From: Branchiostoma floridae
Taxonomy: Eukaryota > Chordata > Leptocardii > Amphioxiformes > Branchiostomatidae
DNA length: 64,000 nt
Assembly: GCF_000003815.2 (NCBI RefSeq)
Contig: NC_049994.1
Span: 16,685,280 to 16,749,279, forward strand
Direction: 5' to 3'
The position numbers and the translations under genes were made by a program. Below are positions 21,930 through 32,368 of the stretch, one piece after another (position 1 is the first letter of the stretch; each line of letters opens with the position of its first letter). The notes under the pieces are model-generated. The model made no database searches. It saw only the letters and a list, made by a program, of their open reading frames with translations, and was not told where the DNA came from.

Positions 21930-24900
21930 TGTGTGTGTGTGTGATTGTGATTGTGTGTGTGTGTGTGTATGTGTGTGATTGTGTTTGAGAGAGTGAGTGT
22001 GTGTGTGTTTGTGTGTGATTGTGTGTGCGCGCGCGCGTGTGTGTGTGTGCGTGGTTGTGTGTGTGCGTGTATGCGTATGTGTGTGTGTGTGTATGTGTGT
22101 GTGTGGGGTTCTTTATTTAACGAGCTCGAGATGTGACTCTCCTCAACAACGCAGTTGTGGGGTCGGGTCGTTTGGCGTCCTGGGTTCAAATCTTGTCATG
22201 CTACAGATCATGCGTTCTTGGAAAGGGCACTACATTCCTCACTCCACCCAGGTGTAAAACAGGTACCTGAATTCGGTTGGGGTCTGTCCCTATGGTCTCA
22301 AAAAGGCTATAGAACTACATTTACATTTACCAACAACGCTAACTACAAGACCACGTCTTACTCTGTTTCTCCCTAGGTTTGTGACGACCATGGCCACACT
22401 GGAGACCTACCCAGATAGTCTACTGGGGGACGGCCGCAGGAGAAAGTGGTACTTCGATCCCAACAAGAATGAATACTTCTTTGACAGGTATGGGACACAT
22501 CAATCAGAAGTTATAATGCAATTGCAAGTACGTGGTGGAAACGTAGAAGACATACATGTGACGATAAACAGTTATATAAACAATATTCTACTCTAATACT
22601 TATGAATTCGTCGTTCGATAAGTTTATTCCACGACAAGTAAGGGTCAGATGAACTCAGTTGGCCTACATGTGTAAGTCCTGGAATCAGTCTGACATCCAG
22701 GCTATAGAACGGGTACCTTTAGGTGGTTAGCCTGGCTGTTATTTTTAATCACTTTATTCGAATTTTTAGATCAGTAGTTCATTGATTGCTTCACTAATGT
22801 AGACACATTGTGGGCCTATGAAAATTGAAAATTCTTGGCGCAGCCGTGTCGTAATACCCCTGTCACATTATCCACGATCGTCGGGCGTATCGATGGAAGA
22901 TCGGCCATATTTAAGATCGACAGAGGGTTGCGCGTATTTTTCACCTGAAAACCGCCCCTACCACATATAAGCCATACTTTGTACCGTGCACAATTGTTGT
23001 GCAATGAAGTTATTAGTATAAGCGAGGCTCGGGCGATTGCCGCAGAATCGTCGTCCCATCGATTTTCGCCAAGTGTCACGGGAGTATAAAAAAGATAAAA
23101 ATCCACAACGCGCAGAACACTTTGCTTCAGGTGGTTAACCTGGCTGGCATTTTCAAGGATTTTATAAGATACACCAGTAGTTCATTGACCTCAATGTACA
23201 CAATGGTAAAATGTCACACTAGTCAGCTGTAGCATGTAAGGGTCAGATTCTCTCTGGCCCTTTGTCCTGCACGTGTTTGTGTGAGACAGTAAGTTTACAT
23301 TGCAGACCGCACCTGCATAATTTATGAGGACAGAATTGGGTCCACTAAGAGAAAATTGGATGTTGCTCCACCATTGTACTGACGGGTAATTAGAAGGATA
23401 AACCACAACATTCGACGCGCCTCATGCATAATTTATCACAAAATGATTGCACACCACTTACGATAATACCTGATGTCAGATGATAACTCTAGAAATGGAC
23501 ACATGTCACTCTAACATGTACCCATAGCAAAGTCACACTTCCATGAATATCAACATTTCCCTGTTATCACACTTTAAAAATCACAATAAACAGAGTTGGC
23601 CGGCCAGAGGAATTATTTCCGCTGGCCCGCCGACTCCCCTAGCGCACTATTGACTATTGACTCTATTTGTCTAATTTCTACTATTAGACCACCGATCCGC
23701 TGAGCTTGGTTTTCACTCAAATTGCCAATACTGGCTGCATTGATAAGGTGAATTATAAGACCACGTTGCCACCCTAATCGAAGCTATGTACATGTACTCA
23801 CTTAAAGTGAGTAAAAAGGCGTGAAGTGCTGGTTCCAAGGGTACAACATTGAGGTCTGTTTGGGATTCGAAAACCCATAACCTTTAGATTCTAAGGCAAC
23901 AAACTTAACCATAACACAACATTGCCACATTCCCCAGACACCGCCCCAGTTTTGAGGCGATCCTGCAGTACTACCAGACGGGCGGGATGCTACAGAGGCC
24001 CGAGGAGGTTCCCGCTGAGGTGTTCCTGGACGAGCTGGAGTTTTACGATGTTGGAGAAGAAACTTTGAGAAGGTGAACTATGATCTTTTTCATTCATTCA
24101 TTCATTCAATTACCACGTGTAAAGAAATGTAATGAAATCAAATGATTTACCAGGCTAGTGAAGTTTTCTTGTCACACAACCAGTTCTATCTCATCTCTCA
24201 CCTGCGTACCTCCATTAGCTTCTCGTCGCTATATCTAACCGAAGTAGGTGGCGCTTTTGGAGCGAGGACACAATCCAAAACATGGCTGTTTGTATCCCCT
24301 CTCGTCCTCATCGAAACACATGTACAAGCAGGTGGGAGACATAACTGGCTGTGAAAAAGTATACTCCAATATCCTACATGTATATCCTACCAACCTGATA
24401 AAATCATTTTCGGAAGCAGGGCAAATGACTAACGTTAGTTCACCTTTATCCGTGGGGTAACCTATATCCGTTGTATTGAGAACAGGATATCAAGGGATAT
24501 CAAGTCCGACGGAATATGGTTTTTGTATTTCACGTATCTTCACAATATTGTAGTTTGAGACCACCGTCCGTCGATTTATTTATTTATTTATTTATTTGGA
24601 TTCTCCACACTGGAGGGTATGGCGGAACAGGTGTCAAAAGACACCTTTTCGAAGCCGCCATACCTTAAACATAACAATGATACATCAAATCATAATATAC
24701 ATAAAATACAAGAACAGATATCATAATCAATGTAACGTTCAAATCAAGATAAATCAACTTAACAACACACATACATTATTGAGTCCAAATCTATGAAATA
24801 GATATACATGTAGTCATAATATAGGGCAAAATTATCGTGGCCTTGTGGCAATGCAAGAGGCGCAACAGCATGCTAGTGACCATGTGCAAGCCTGCTCTAG

Positions 24901-27900
24901 CTTGAAGTTTTGTCGGAATCGGTTTTGCATAAATGTAGATAGTTTTCGTTTAAAGGCAGACACGTCGGACGGGCTTGTGTCTGATGCCCCCAGCCCTTTG
25001 GTTTCAACGGGAAGTTTGTTCCAAATTGTGATAAGTCGTGGTGTAAATGAGGAGGCAAATGAAGAAGATCTTACTCTCTGAGGGACTAACATGTGTGCCC
25101 TTAAACTACGTGGCGTTCTTGTAGGGAATGCAGCTAACCTCGCTAGAACTGAATCATATACCTTTGCAAGGGACTTAACGAATACCACAACATCAGACAT
25201 CTCTCTTTGGTAAGACAGTGGTAACAAGCCTAGTCTAGATAGTCTAGACTTGTAGTCCAGGTGTTCAGCGGAGGGCCCGAGGATGTATTTCGTTGCCCTT
25301 CGCTGTACACACAGATTTGCATGACATCCCCAAATATCCCTGTTTATAGATACACCGGATAAAGGTTACCCTGCGGATAAAGGTGACCTAGCGTTAATAG
25401 ATTGACCGTTTTTCCTCCCCAGGTACCGAGAAGAGGAGGGGATGGAGCTGCCCCCTCCTGACGTCCTGCCGCCGCCGGAAGACGAGAGGCTGAAGAAAAT
25501 CTGGCTCCTCTTCAACGAACCGAAGTCGTCAATCCTGGCCAAGATCGTTACAAGTGCGTTTAATTCGTCTACCATATTCAATATGATACAGATGCAATAG
25601 AGCTGTATGGTTTATCTTCTTCATATGTGTATTCCTGTATGTTCGTTTGTTTGTTTCGCATAACCGGTTAACCGTCTGCAGGCAGTTTTGGCGACGCCTC
25701 AGGGGCGAGCCAAATGGTACATCATAGTGTTCAGTCTGCAAGAATTCTAGGAATTGTACAAGCCTTTGTCCACAGGAATGCTGGTCCATAAGAATATTTG
25801 GAATTCCAGTCAGGGAGGCAGGGCTGCTGGAGTCCAAATTCTCCTCAAACTCAGAACATTTTGAGAACTTTAAGTCAACACGTTAACAATGCCTGCAAGG
25901 TCACCTTTTCGCTTTTCTTCTGCTCCAGCCATCTGTGTGATAATGATACTGATGAGCGTGGTGGTGACGTGTATGGAGACTGTACCGGAAGTGCAGGAGT
26001 GGCTGCACACCCCCGCCACAGGCAGCAATGAGACAGGCCCACTTCCGGTGACGCGGAACCCGTTCTTCGTGGCGGAGACCATCTACGTGGCCTGGTTCAC
26101 TCTGGAGCTGGTTTTAGGTATGACGCAATACTTTGCACCCACGTGATCATGACGAAAGCACTATCCACCATGTTTGATGGTTAAACCTACCCACACACCA
26201 AATATTGATGCAATGTATTAGGCTTTCTCCAGTTATGTTGTCCATCCAAAAACATACACATACACAAACACACTCATTGGCAAAGGTAAAAGCTACAATA
26301 TAACAATGAATATTGTTGAACAATGAGTCTTGGGTACCATTCGGGTAGTAGTTGGCTCCTATGTTTGTTTGCTTCTGCTACTCGTCCAAAATTTGTACAA
26401 TTCCAGACGTTAGAAATGTCAAGGTTGGCAGATGGCACAACAGAGAAGCGACTGTATATATTGTATAATAAACGCTAGAGCGAACTACTTTCCGGATGGT
26501 ACCCAGGCTGATTTGACTCAGGACTTTCCGAAAACAGATACGCAGGAATTGATTCTATTGAATAGTAATTCTTGATCAGAACCAATCAATCCTTCATTGA
26601 TATCTAACCTCCGTCGACGATTTTGATGTCTTGTCTTGTGCCCCTAGGGTTCGTGTCCTGCGCGGACCGGTGCAGGTTCGTGAAGGATTACGTCAACGTT
26701 TTGGACTTCATCGGGATCGCGCTATACTTCGTTGAGCTGGGGCTCGAAATGAGGCGAGTCTTTATAGCCGTTCGTTTAGACCCTTTGTTGCTTATTGGGT
26801 GGGTTGATTACTCTTTCTTCGCAGAGTAGTCTTAGCCTCTACCAGGCTCCACATGTCGCTGGAAAATGATAGAAATTGGCCGAATATAGCTAGCTATAGC
26901 CAGGGGAGTGAGCTAGTCGCAAAATACTAATCTGGCATGCTATGTGTCTATATTTTCCCAAATTCTCCTATGTTTTCGGCGACCTGTGGGCTAAGAACTC
27001 CATACGGACCTCATGAATATATACTCGCGTGTGAATCTTCCTTTAAACACCCGTCTAGTGGAGAGAGGCCATAAAAACATTGATTTTAAAATCCATCTAA
27101 CTTTCTTTCCACTGCCGTCCATACATTCAGCTCTAACCTCCCCACGGATCAAATAAACCGCATCGTGAACGCCATGTGGATAGCGCGCCTGGTCCGGATG
27201 TTGCGGATCGTCAAAGTCACCAAGTACTCGGGGGACATGCAGCTTTTCTGGAAAGCAATGGTAGGTCTACCACACTACTGTGTAGGTGCGCACCTAGCAG
27301 TTTATGGCGTTCTTGCAGGTGTTGTAAGCTGCGTTGCTGTCCATGGTGCTGATTGTCAATATTCGGGGTGGTTATGCATGTGTAAGTCATCAGGTACTCC
27401 GGCGACATGCAGCTCTTCTTGAAGGCAATGGTAGGTCTACCAAACTACTGCGTAGGTGCGCCCCTAGCGGTTTACGGCGTTCTTGCAGGTGTCGTAAGCT
27501 GCGTTGCTGTCCATGGTGCTGATTGTCAGTATTCGGGGTGGTTATGCATGTGTAAGTCACCAGGTACTCAGGGGACATGCAGCTCTTCTGGAAAGCAATG
27601 GTAGGTCTATCACTGTGTAGGTGCGCACCTAGCGGTTCATGTCGTTCCTGCAGGTGTCGTAAGCTGCGTTGCTGTCCGTGCTGCTGATTGTCAGTATTCG
27701 GGGTGGTTATGCATGTGTAAGTCACCAGGTACTCAGGGGACATGCAGCTCTTTTGGAAAGCAATGGTAGGTCTACAACACCACTGTGTAGGTGCGGCCCT
27801 AGCGGTTTATGGCGTTCTTGCAGGTGGCGTAAGCTGCGTTGCTGTCCATGGTGCTGATTGTCAGTATTCGGGTGGTTATGCATGTGTAAGTCACCAGGTA

Positions 27901-29542
27901 CTCAGGGGATATGCAACTCTTTTGGAAAGCAATGGTAGGTCTACAACACCACTGTGTAGGTGCGCCCCTAGCGGTTTATGCCGTTCTTGCAGATGGCGTA
28001 AGCTGCGTTGCTGTCCAAGGTACTGATTGGCATTAGTCGGGTTGCTATTATGCTATGCATTTCTACCACTGTGTAGAAATGCGGTTTATCTCGTTCCTAC
28101 GGGTGGCACAAGCTGCGTTGCTGTCCATGGTTCTGATTAGTAATAGTCGCGTGGTTATACATTTCTACCGCTGTTTAGGTGCGCACCTAGCGGTTTACCT
28201 CGTTCCTGCAGGTGAAGCAAGCTGTGTTACTGTCCATGGTGCTGATTAGTAATAGTCGGGTGGTTATGCATTTCTACCACTGCATAGGTGCGCACCTAGC
28301 GGTTTCTGTCGTTGCTACAGGAGCTGTCCAAGGTGCTGATTGGTATAGCCGCCACATTGCTTCGTAATGCAATGAGACAATGAGTAACGTATAAGATTAA
28401 GAACAATGATACACAAAATTGCGCATTGCATCATCGTAGGTTAGTAACTGAGGCCGTCTCCCTGTACCTGAAGGTTGGGAGTTCAAATGCCGGTGATTGC
28501 TGTTCACCGGCACCTGATATTCACACTGCTGTAAAATGCACTTCTCACAACAGGATTCATTTATACCCTGTTCATTGTACACGTAACTAGGCGAGGTAGG
28601 GGATTTCTCCAGGTACATCGAACCTGTAAATACTGTACATAGCGTCTGCCTCCTCTGTCACGACCGGCAAAAGGTAGATGCTCATGCTTTGATAATAGTT
28701 CACTTCATTTTTCTTTATTTTTCCCCAGACCAACAGTATGACTGCCATCATCCTATTCTTCTTCATGACAATTGCGTTGATGTTGTTGTTCTCCTGTGTG
28801 GTATTAATTACTGCACGGAAATATGTGGTGTAATATCTCCGGTACAATGAATATCTATACACCGTACAAATAGCATCTCTCCTTCATATTGTGATCGGCA
28901 GAAGACAGATCTTCACGCTTCAATGATAGTTCACTTTCAATTTTTCTTTGTTGTTTTTCCCAAGACCAACAGCATAACGGCCATCATTCTGTTCTTCTTC
29001 ATGACAACTGCATTGATAGCATTCATATTGATCGGCGGAAGACGGATCTTCATGCTTCAATGTGAGTTCACTTTCATGATCAGTTTTTCTTTGTCCTTTC
29101 CCAGACCAACAGCATGACGGCCATCATCCTGTTCTTCTTCATGACGACCGTGCTGATGCTGCTCTTCTCCTGCGTGGTTTACTACACGGAGATTGACGAC
29201 CCGGACACCAAATTCACCAGCATCCCAGAAACCTTCTGGTGGGCCATCGTGACCATGATCAACATCGGGTACGGCGACTACTACCCGCGCACTATTGTAG
29301 GGAAGATCGTCGGTTCCGTCGCCGCTATAGCCGGTATCGTAGCCCTCTGTTTGGGGATACCCGAGTTTATGGAGTGTTATATTCACCTGTACGAGGCCGC
29401 CAGGTATCACAAGAGGTACTCGCAACGGAAGAACTTTGACATGGCCTCGTCCAAGTTCGGCGCGATAGGAAGTTCGAAGTCGCGCCGTCGCAACTTGAGC
29501 AGGAACAGGGACAAGAACAGGACGTTTAAACTGGTTCTCTGA
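21713..29542 (+). CDS. Kv1 (Shaker)-type voltage-gated K+ channel, divergent
   Basis: Eight coding exons: 21713-21858, 22377-22487, 23938-24072, 25423-25553, 25929-26117, 26648-26753, 27131-27260 and 29105-29542. Phases match at all junctions; the product is about 461 residues. Domains in order: T1 (VVINVSGLRF, NEYFFDRHRPSFEAILQYYQ), S1, S1-S2 loop with N-E-T glycosylation site, S2 (conserved ETIYVAWFTLE), S3 (NVLDFIG), S4 (ARLVRMLRIVKVTKY), S5, pore helix with NIGYGDYYP, S6. Tetrameric plasma-membrane K+ channel by family. Oddities: first S4 charge replaced by Trp; filter Thr of TVGYG replaced by Asn; S6 PVP replaced by G-I-P-E; basic tail ending KLVL. Intron 6 uses a GC donor (gag then gcgagt). 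Vertebrate Kv1 coding regions are usually intronless. The Shaker class is clear; conduction is uncertain. Confidence 0.9.
21876..22112. repeat. TG dinucleotide microsatellite
   Basis: About 235 bp of mostly (tg)n with gtgattgtg and gcgcgcgcg interruptions, starting 18 bp after the Kv exon 1 donor. Its frames are simple-sequence artefacts. Confidence 0.95.
22125..22262 (+). mobile_element. tRNA-derived SINE-like fragment
   Basis: Contains a B-box-like gggttcaaatcttg followed by ttggaaagggcactac, an arrangement shared with the piece at 33690-33830 (gggttcaaatcccg, then aaaaggcactttac). Lies in Kv intron 1. Confidence 0.5.
22848..23095. mobile_element. Foldback, ACCCCTGTCACA ends
   Basis: Imperfect inverted repeat with outer ends taatacccctgtcacattat and aagtgtcacgggagtata and internal inverted blocks (atcgatggaagatcg, cccatcgattttcg). 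No coding capacity; in Kv intron 2. Confidence 0.55.
24435..25398. mobile_element. Foldback element split by a LINE insertion
   Basis: Left part 24435-24573 (tcacctttatccgtggggta with gtttgagaccaccgtccgtc) and right end 25355-25396 (ggataaaggttaccctgcgg) belong to the family also at 16436-16858 and 56811-57016. About 780 bp of truncated LINE separates them, so the LINE is the younger insertion. In Kv intron 3. Confidence 0.8.
24832..25227 (-). pseudogene. 5'-truncated non-LTR retrotransposon, RT C-terminus
   Basis: Minus-strand frame of 131 residues typical of the region after reverse transcriptase in CR1/L2/Jockey-like LINEs: LPLSYQREMSDVVVFVKSLA near the start, then SSFASSFTPRLITIWNKLPV. 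The element runs from about 25353 to a 3' tail of aaat repeats (tttatttatttatttattt on the plus strand at 24574-24597). Everything upstream of the RT tail is missing, as expected for an aborted reverse-transcription insertion. Confidence 0.75.
26329..26512. mobile_element. Foldback element, CCTGGGTACCAT termini (copy 2)
   Basis: Left end cttgggtaccattcgggtag, right end ctttccggatggtacccagg, with gaagcgactgtatatattgt inside. Same family as 6691-6928 and 37441-37832. In Kv intron 5. Confidence 0.7.
27391..28335 (+). pseudogene. Tandem copies of the Kv S4-S5 exon edge
   Basis: Starting inside intron 7, a unit of about 165-170 bp repeats the 3' end of exon 7 with its donor: tactcaggggacatgcagct, cttctggaaagcaatg, then gtaggtctac. 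Copies of the ggacatgcagct block are near 27402, 27577, 27740 and 27908, matching the true exon at 27235. Later units (28050-28335) keep only the intronic part. Units include gctgcgttgctgtccatggt and a usable-looking acceptor (caccag). Each copy retains an intact donor. Coding function of the copies is not supported. Confidence 0.85.
28430..28575 (+). mobile_element. tRNA-derived SINE-like fragment
   Basis: Holds an A-box-like ttagtaactgaggccgt and a B-box-like gggagttcaaatgcc, followed by ttgctgttcaccggcacctg. In Kv intron 7. Too diverged to be a functional tRNA gene. Confidence 0.4.
28729..28833 (+). pseudogene. Decoy copy 1 of the Kv S5 exon start
   Basis: An intact acceptor (tttttccccag) opens TNSMTAIILFFFMTIALMLL, almost the same as the true S5 start at 29105, then diverges and stops at TAA 28831. 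The frame keeps the phase 0 used by exon 7, so splicing here would give a channel ending within S5. Upstream intron sequence is duplicated with it. Confidence 0.8.
28965..29104 (+). pseudogene. Decoy copy 2 of the Kv S5 exon start
   Basis: Acceptor-like cccaag then TNSITAIILFFFMTTALIAF, a second duplicate of the true exon start. It diverges at once into intronic sequence (ttcatgcttcaatg) that leads into the real acceptor at 29104. Spacing to copy 1 is 236 bp and to the true exon 140 bp. Confidence 0.78.
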
Positions 29543-29883
29543 GGACAAGAAACCAAAGATCTCATACTACTAATAGTACTGTCAGTCAGTCCATAGACTA
29601 TGACAAAGACTGTGCAAGAAACAATGAGAAAAAATAACAAGAAAACATGCTCAGCAAAACTTCATATACCTCCTTGAAGTAGTTTTAGTTTTTTTCGAAT
29701 CTGTTGTTTTACTCTTAATTGTGAATTTCTCGCTGATTCTTAAGCCCTTTTCCCACTTAAGGCTACAAAAGTTGAAATCTGTGTGGACAGTTTTGTATTC
29801 TACAAATTGCCTTTAAGTTATATTAATCAATGCAAAAGCAATAGATATGGGTTTGATGTGATGCATATAGTTGTACAGAGTTA

Positions 29884-29889
29884 AATAAA
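29884..29889 (+). terminator. Candidate polyadenylation signal (AATAAA)
   Basis: First AATAAA after the Kv stop codon, 342 bp downstream; another overlaps about 29966-29972. Position is suitable for 3' end formation but not proven. Confidence 0.35.
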
Positions 29890-30390
29890 GCAAACAGTGG
29901 AAAAGAAAGTGTATACAGCTAATTATATGTGACTGTACAATTGTAGAAAAACACAACATTTGGTGAATAAAATAAGGTTATATAAGATATGCAAATATAC
30001 TGGCATCTCAATAACAAAGACAATAAATGTATATCAGTCTTGTCTGTATGTTTATTTGTATTAAGATATAAGTTGTAAATTGGATAATACATTGTATATT
30101 CACTGAAAAAAGGACACAAAAATTACAGATTATTAGAGCACAGAATTTTCTCTGTATACGTATAATATTCATATGTTATTATTATATAATAAGCATACTC
30201 TTCAATTTAACATGTAATAGAGCATTTGTGGGAATTACGGAATAGCTGCCTATTAGTTAGCTTTCTAGCAATTTTGCTTACCTAAATACCATATGATAAT
30301 ATATAGCTTTTATGTACAACATGAGATAGGATGATCCCAACAGAAAGGAACTACACTATTTACATGCTAGTATCACATTTTTGAAAGCAC
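29890..30390. other. AT-rich spacer
   Basis: Very AT-rich, several AATAAA motifs, no exon or repeat recognised. Probably 3' UTR or intergenic. Confidence 0.35.
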
Positions 30391-30391
30391 A

Positions 30392-30719
30392 ACAGGGCTC
30401 TAGCCAGCTCGAAATTCTTTTCCGTCAGCTAATTCCATTGTCGCAAAAACCGCGACAATTAAGTTAGAAAGACGGAACTGAGACCTTGAAAAACGGGTTT
30501 TTAATGAGATTATCATATGCAAAAGGGCACCGACACACACAGTCAACAATCATAACAATAACAAAACAAACAGTGTGTGGCTTTCTGACGTGGACAGCGT
30601 CCCCAAGCCGCCAGTAGCTTCCACCAAGAATTTTTGTCCGTCAAGGTTGACGGATTGGTTTAAAAAAATTTCCGTCACACGCAGCAAATTTCCAAAAACG
30701 GATGCTGGCTAGAGCCCTG
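30392..30719. mobile_element. hAT-like MITE, CAGGGCTCTAGCCAGC ends
   Basis: Perfect inverted termini cagggctctagccagc and gctggctagagccctg about 328 bp apart, with internal related blocks (ttccgtcagctaat, ttgtccgtcaaggttgacgg). CAGGG termini are typical of hAT elements. No clean 8-bp target duplication could be confirmed (aagcacaa against cagcagaa). Confidence 0.75.
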
Positions 30720-30883
30720 CAGCAGAAACAACTCATCCTTTTTTGGTTTGAATTACAACATGCCAAGTTTCAATACAAATAAGGTATTGCATCTCACATT
30801 ACCCAGATGTCTCATCTTCATCCACAAAATTCTTAGCTTTCTGCTTCTGTCCACAAAGTTGACATTTGGCATCATCATCATCA

Positions 30884-31024
30884 TTATCCGGGCGTGCTGG
30901 TTGCACGGATGGCCATGACTCTCTCCCTCCATCCTTCCCTATCCTCCATAGCCTTGGGTAGATCTTCAGCCGAGCAGCCAGAATCATCACAAAGTTGATG
31001 TAGATATGTTTTGCGTGGTCGACA
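30884..31024 (-). pseudogene. 5'-truncated LINE, extreme C-terminus of ORF2
   Basis: Minus-strand frame CRPRKTYLHQLCDDSGCSAE followed by DLPKAMEDREGWRERVMAIR and stop TAA at 30884. The layout (cysteine motif, short linker, DR-x-x-WR-x-x-V, stop) matches the carboxyl end of several invertebrate non-LTR retrotransposon polyproteins. Only this end survives. Confidence 0.7.
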
Positions 31025-31920
31025 TTTGGCAGCATTTTTTGTAAATAATATGGTAATATGCAAAAATATTGTGGGTATTGAGATTGAGTTGGCGAATCAA
31101 CTAATGATACATGACATTGTTTGTACTTTGTCAAAAAATGATAAATTGAAGAAAAAAAAGAAGAGCACTGTAGCACAAAGTGTAACATATGCATAATGAA
31201 TACTCACAAAGTATCTAACAAATATTACTGCGATGGTTATAGATTAAGTTTAGTATCTGTGTTGATCTAATTTTATGATATATATACATTACATCCTAGG
31301 CAATTTTCAACAAGTTTTTACAGCAGTTGGTAATATGTTCACTTTTAACCAAACAACTCCCTCATATTGTATCATTACAGTTTAACTCTTAACACTAAGT
31401 CAATTTCTTCATTCACTGTTCCAATAACAAGTTTGTTACACTCTTCCAATAACCAAAAGAAATATTTGTTTCTTTTCTGTTTCATGTAAACTTCTTTTGT
31501 GACTTATAGTAACAGCTCTATGCTATTCACAAAACAAAAGGGGTTTCCATATTTTCAAGACAAGAAATATTTTGTCCAAATCTTTTTTCTTAAATAAGTT
31601 TTCAGACATAGAAGCAAAAGTTGGTTGTCCAGTAACTTGTTGCACTGTGCAGCCAAGTATGCATGTACAACCAAGTTATAGCCACTTCACTCCAGAACGT
31701 TGAAACCAACAGTTACCAACATGGTATGTAAGAATCAAACTGCCTTTCATATGACCTACAACAAAACAGCTTTGCATGTTGAAAACAAATATTATACACT
31801 TAACCTTTCTACTGCTGCCAAATTGCATTCATAATATAAAGATTTTCTTAACCAAAAAAACCCTACCTCAGCAGGAAAATGTTAACATTATCAATATGAT
31901 ACATTTACATTTAAAGGAAC
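31025..31920. other. AT-rich spacer, no gene seen
   Basis: No exon, RNA gene or recognised repeat; low-complexity aaaaaag runs near 31150. Confidence 0.35.
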
Positions 31921-31921
31921 T

Positions 31922-32316
31922 ACAGTCAAAACTGCCAAAGTGACCACCTCTACATAAAGACCACCTGGCCAATGTGACCACTTTTTGGTCCTTTAGACAT
32001 TTTTCCCAATAAGGCCTACGTCATATTTCCAAACCAGGGCCTGGGAGCTTTTGGGAACAAAAATTGTGATAAAAAAACCCCACCAAACTACACCAGACAT
32101 GAAGAGAATAGTCAAGGGTATTATTTGTGTATATGTTTATGTATACATTTCTATTTTTTGCTTTCACAAACAGCCCAACCAGGCCTTGGCTTGTAAATGT
32201 GTCGTTAGCCTTACACAAGCATAAATAAAGAATCCCATCTTTAGTGACCACCTGTCCATAAAGACCAGATTTTGTCAGTCCCCTGAGTGGTCTTCTTGGG
32301 CAGTTTTGACTGTATA
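31922..32316. mobile_element. CAGTCAAAAC element carrying an insertion
   Basis: TA-flanked inverted ends cagtcaaaactgcc and gggcagttttgactg, with ccaaagtgaccacctctaca near the left end and tgaccacctgtccataaaga near the right. About 230 bp of unrelated sequence (about 32010-32240) lies in the middle, making it longer than the 180-bp members at 12290. Confidence 0.7.
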
Positions 32317-32368
32317 AAACAGGAAAGAAATGTTCAATATCTAGAACGTGTCTGAACGTGACGTTTTC

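Noticed and set aside
21737-22189. Long His-Thr and Val-Cys open frames
   Set aside because: Produced by the TG/CA dinucleotide repeat in Kv intron 1.
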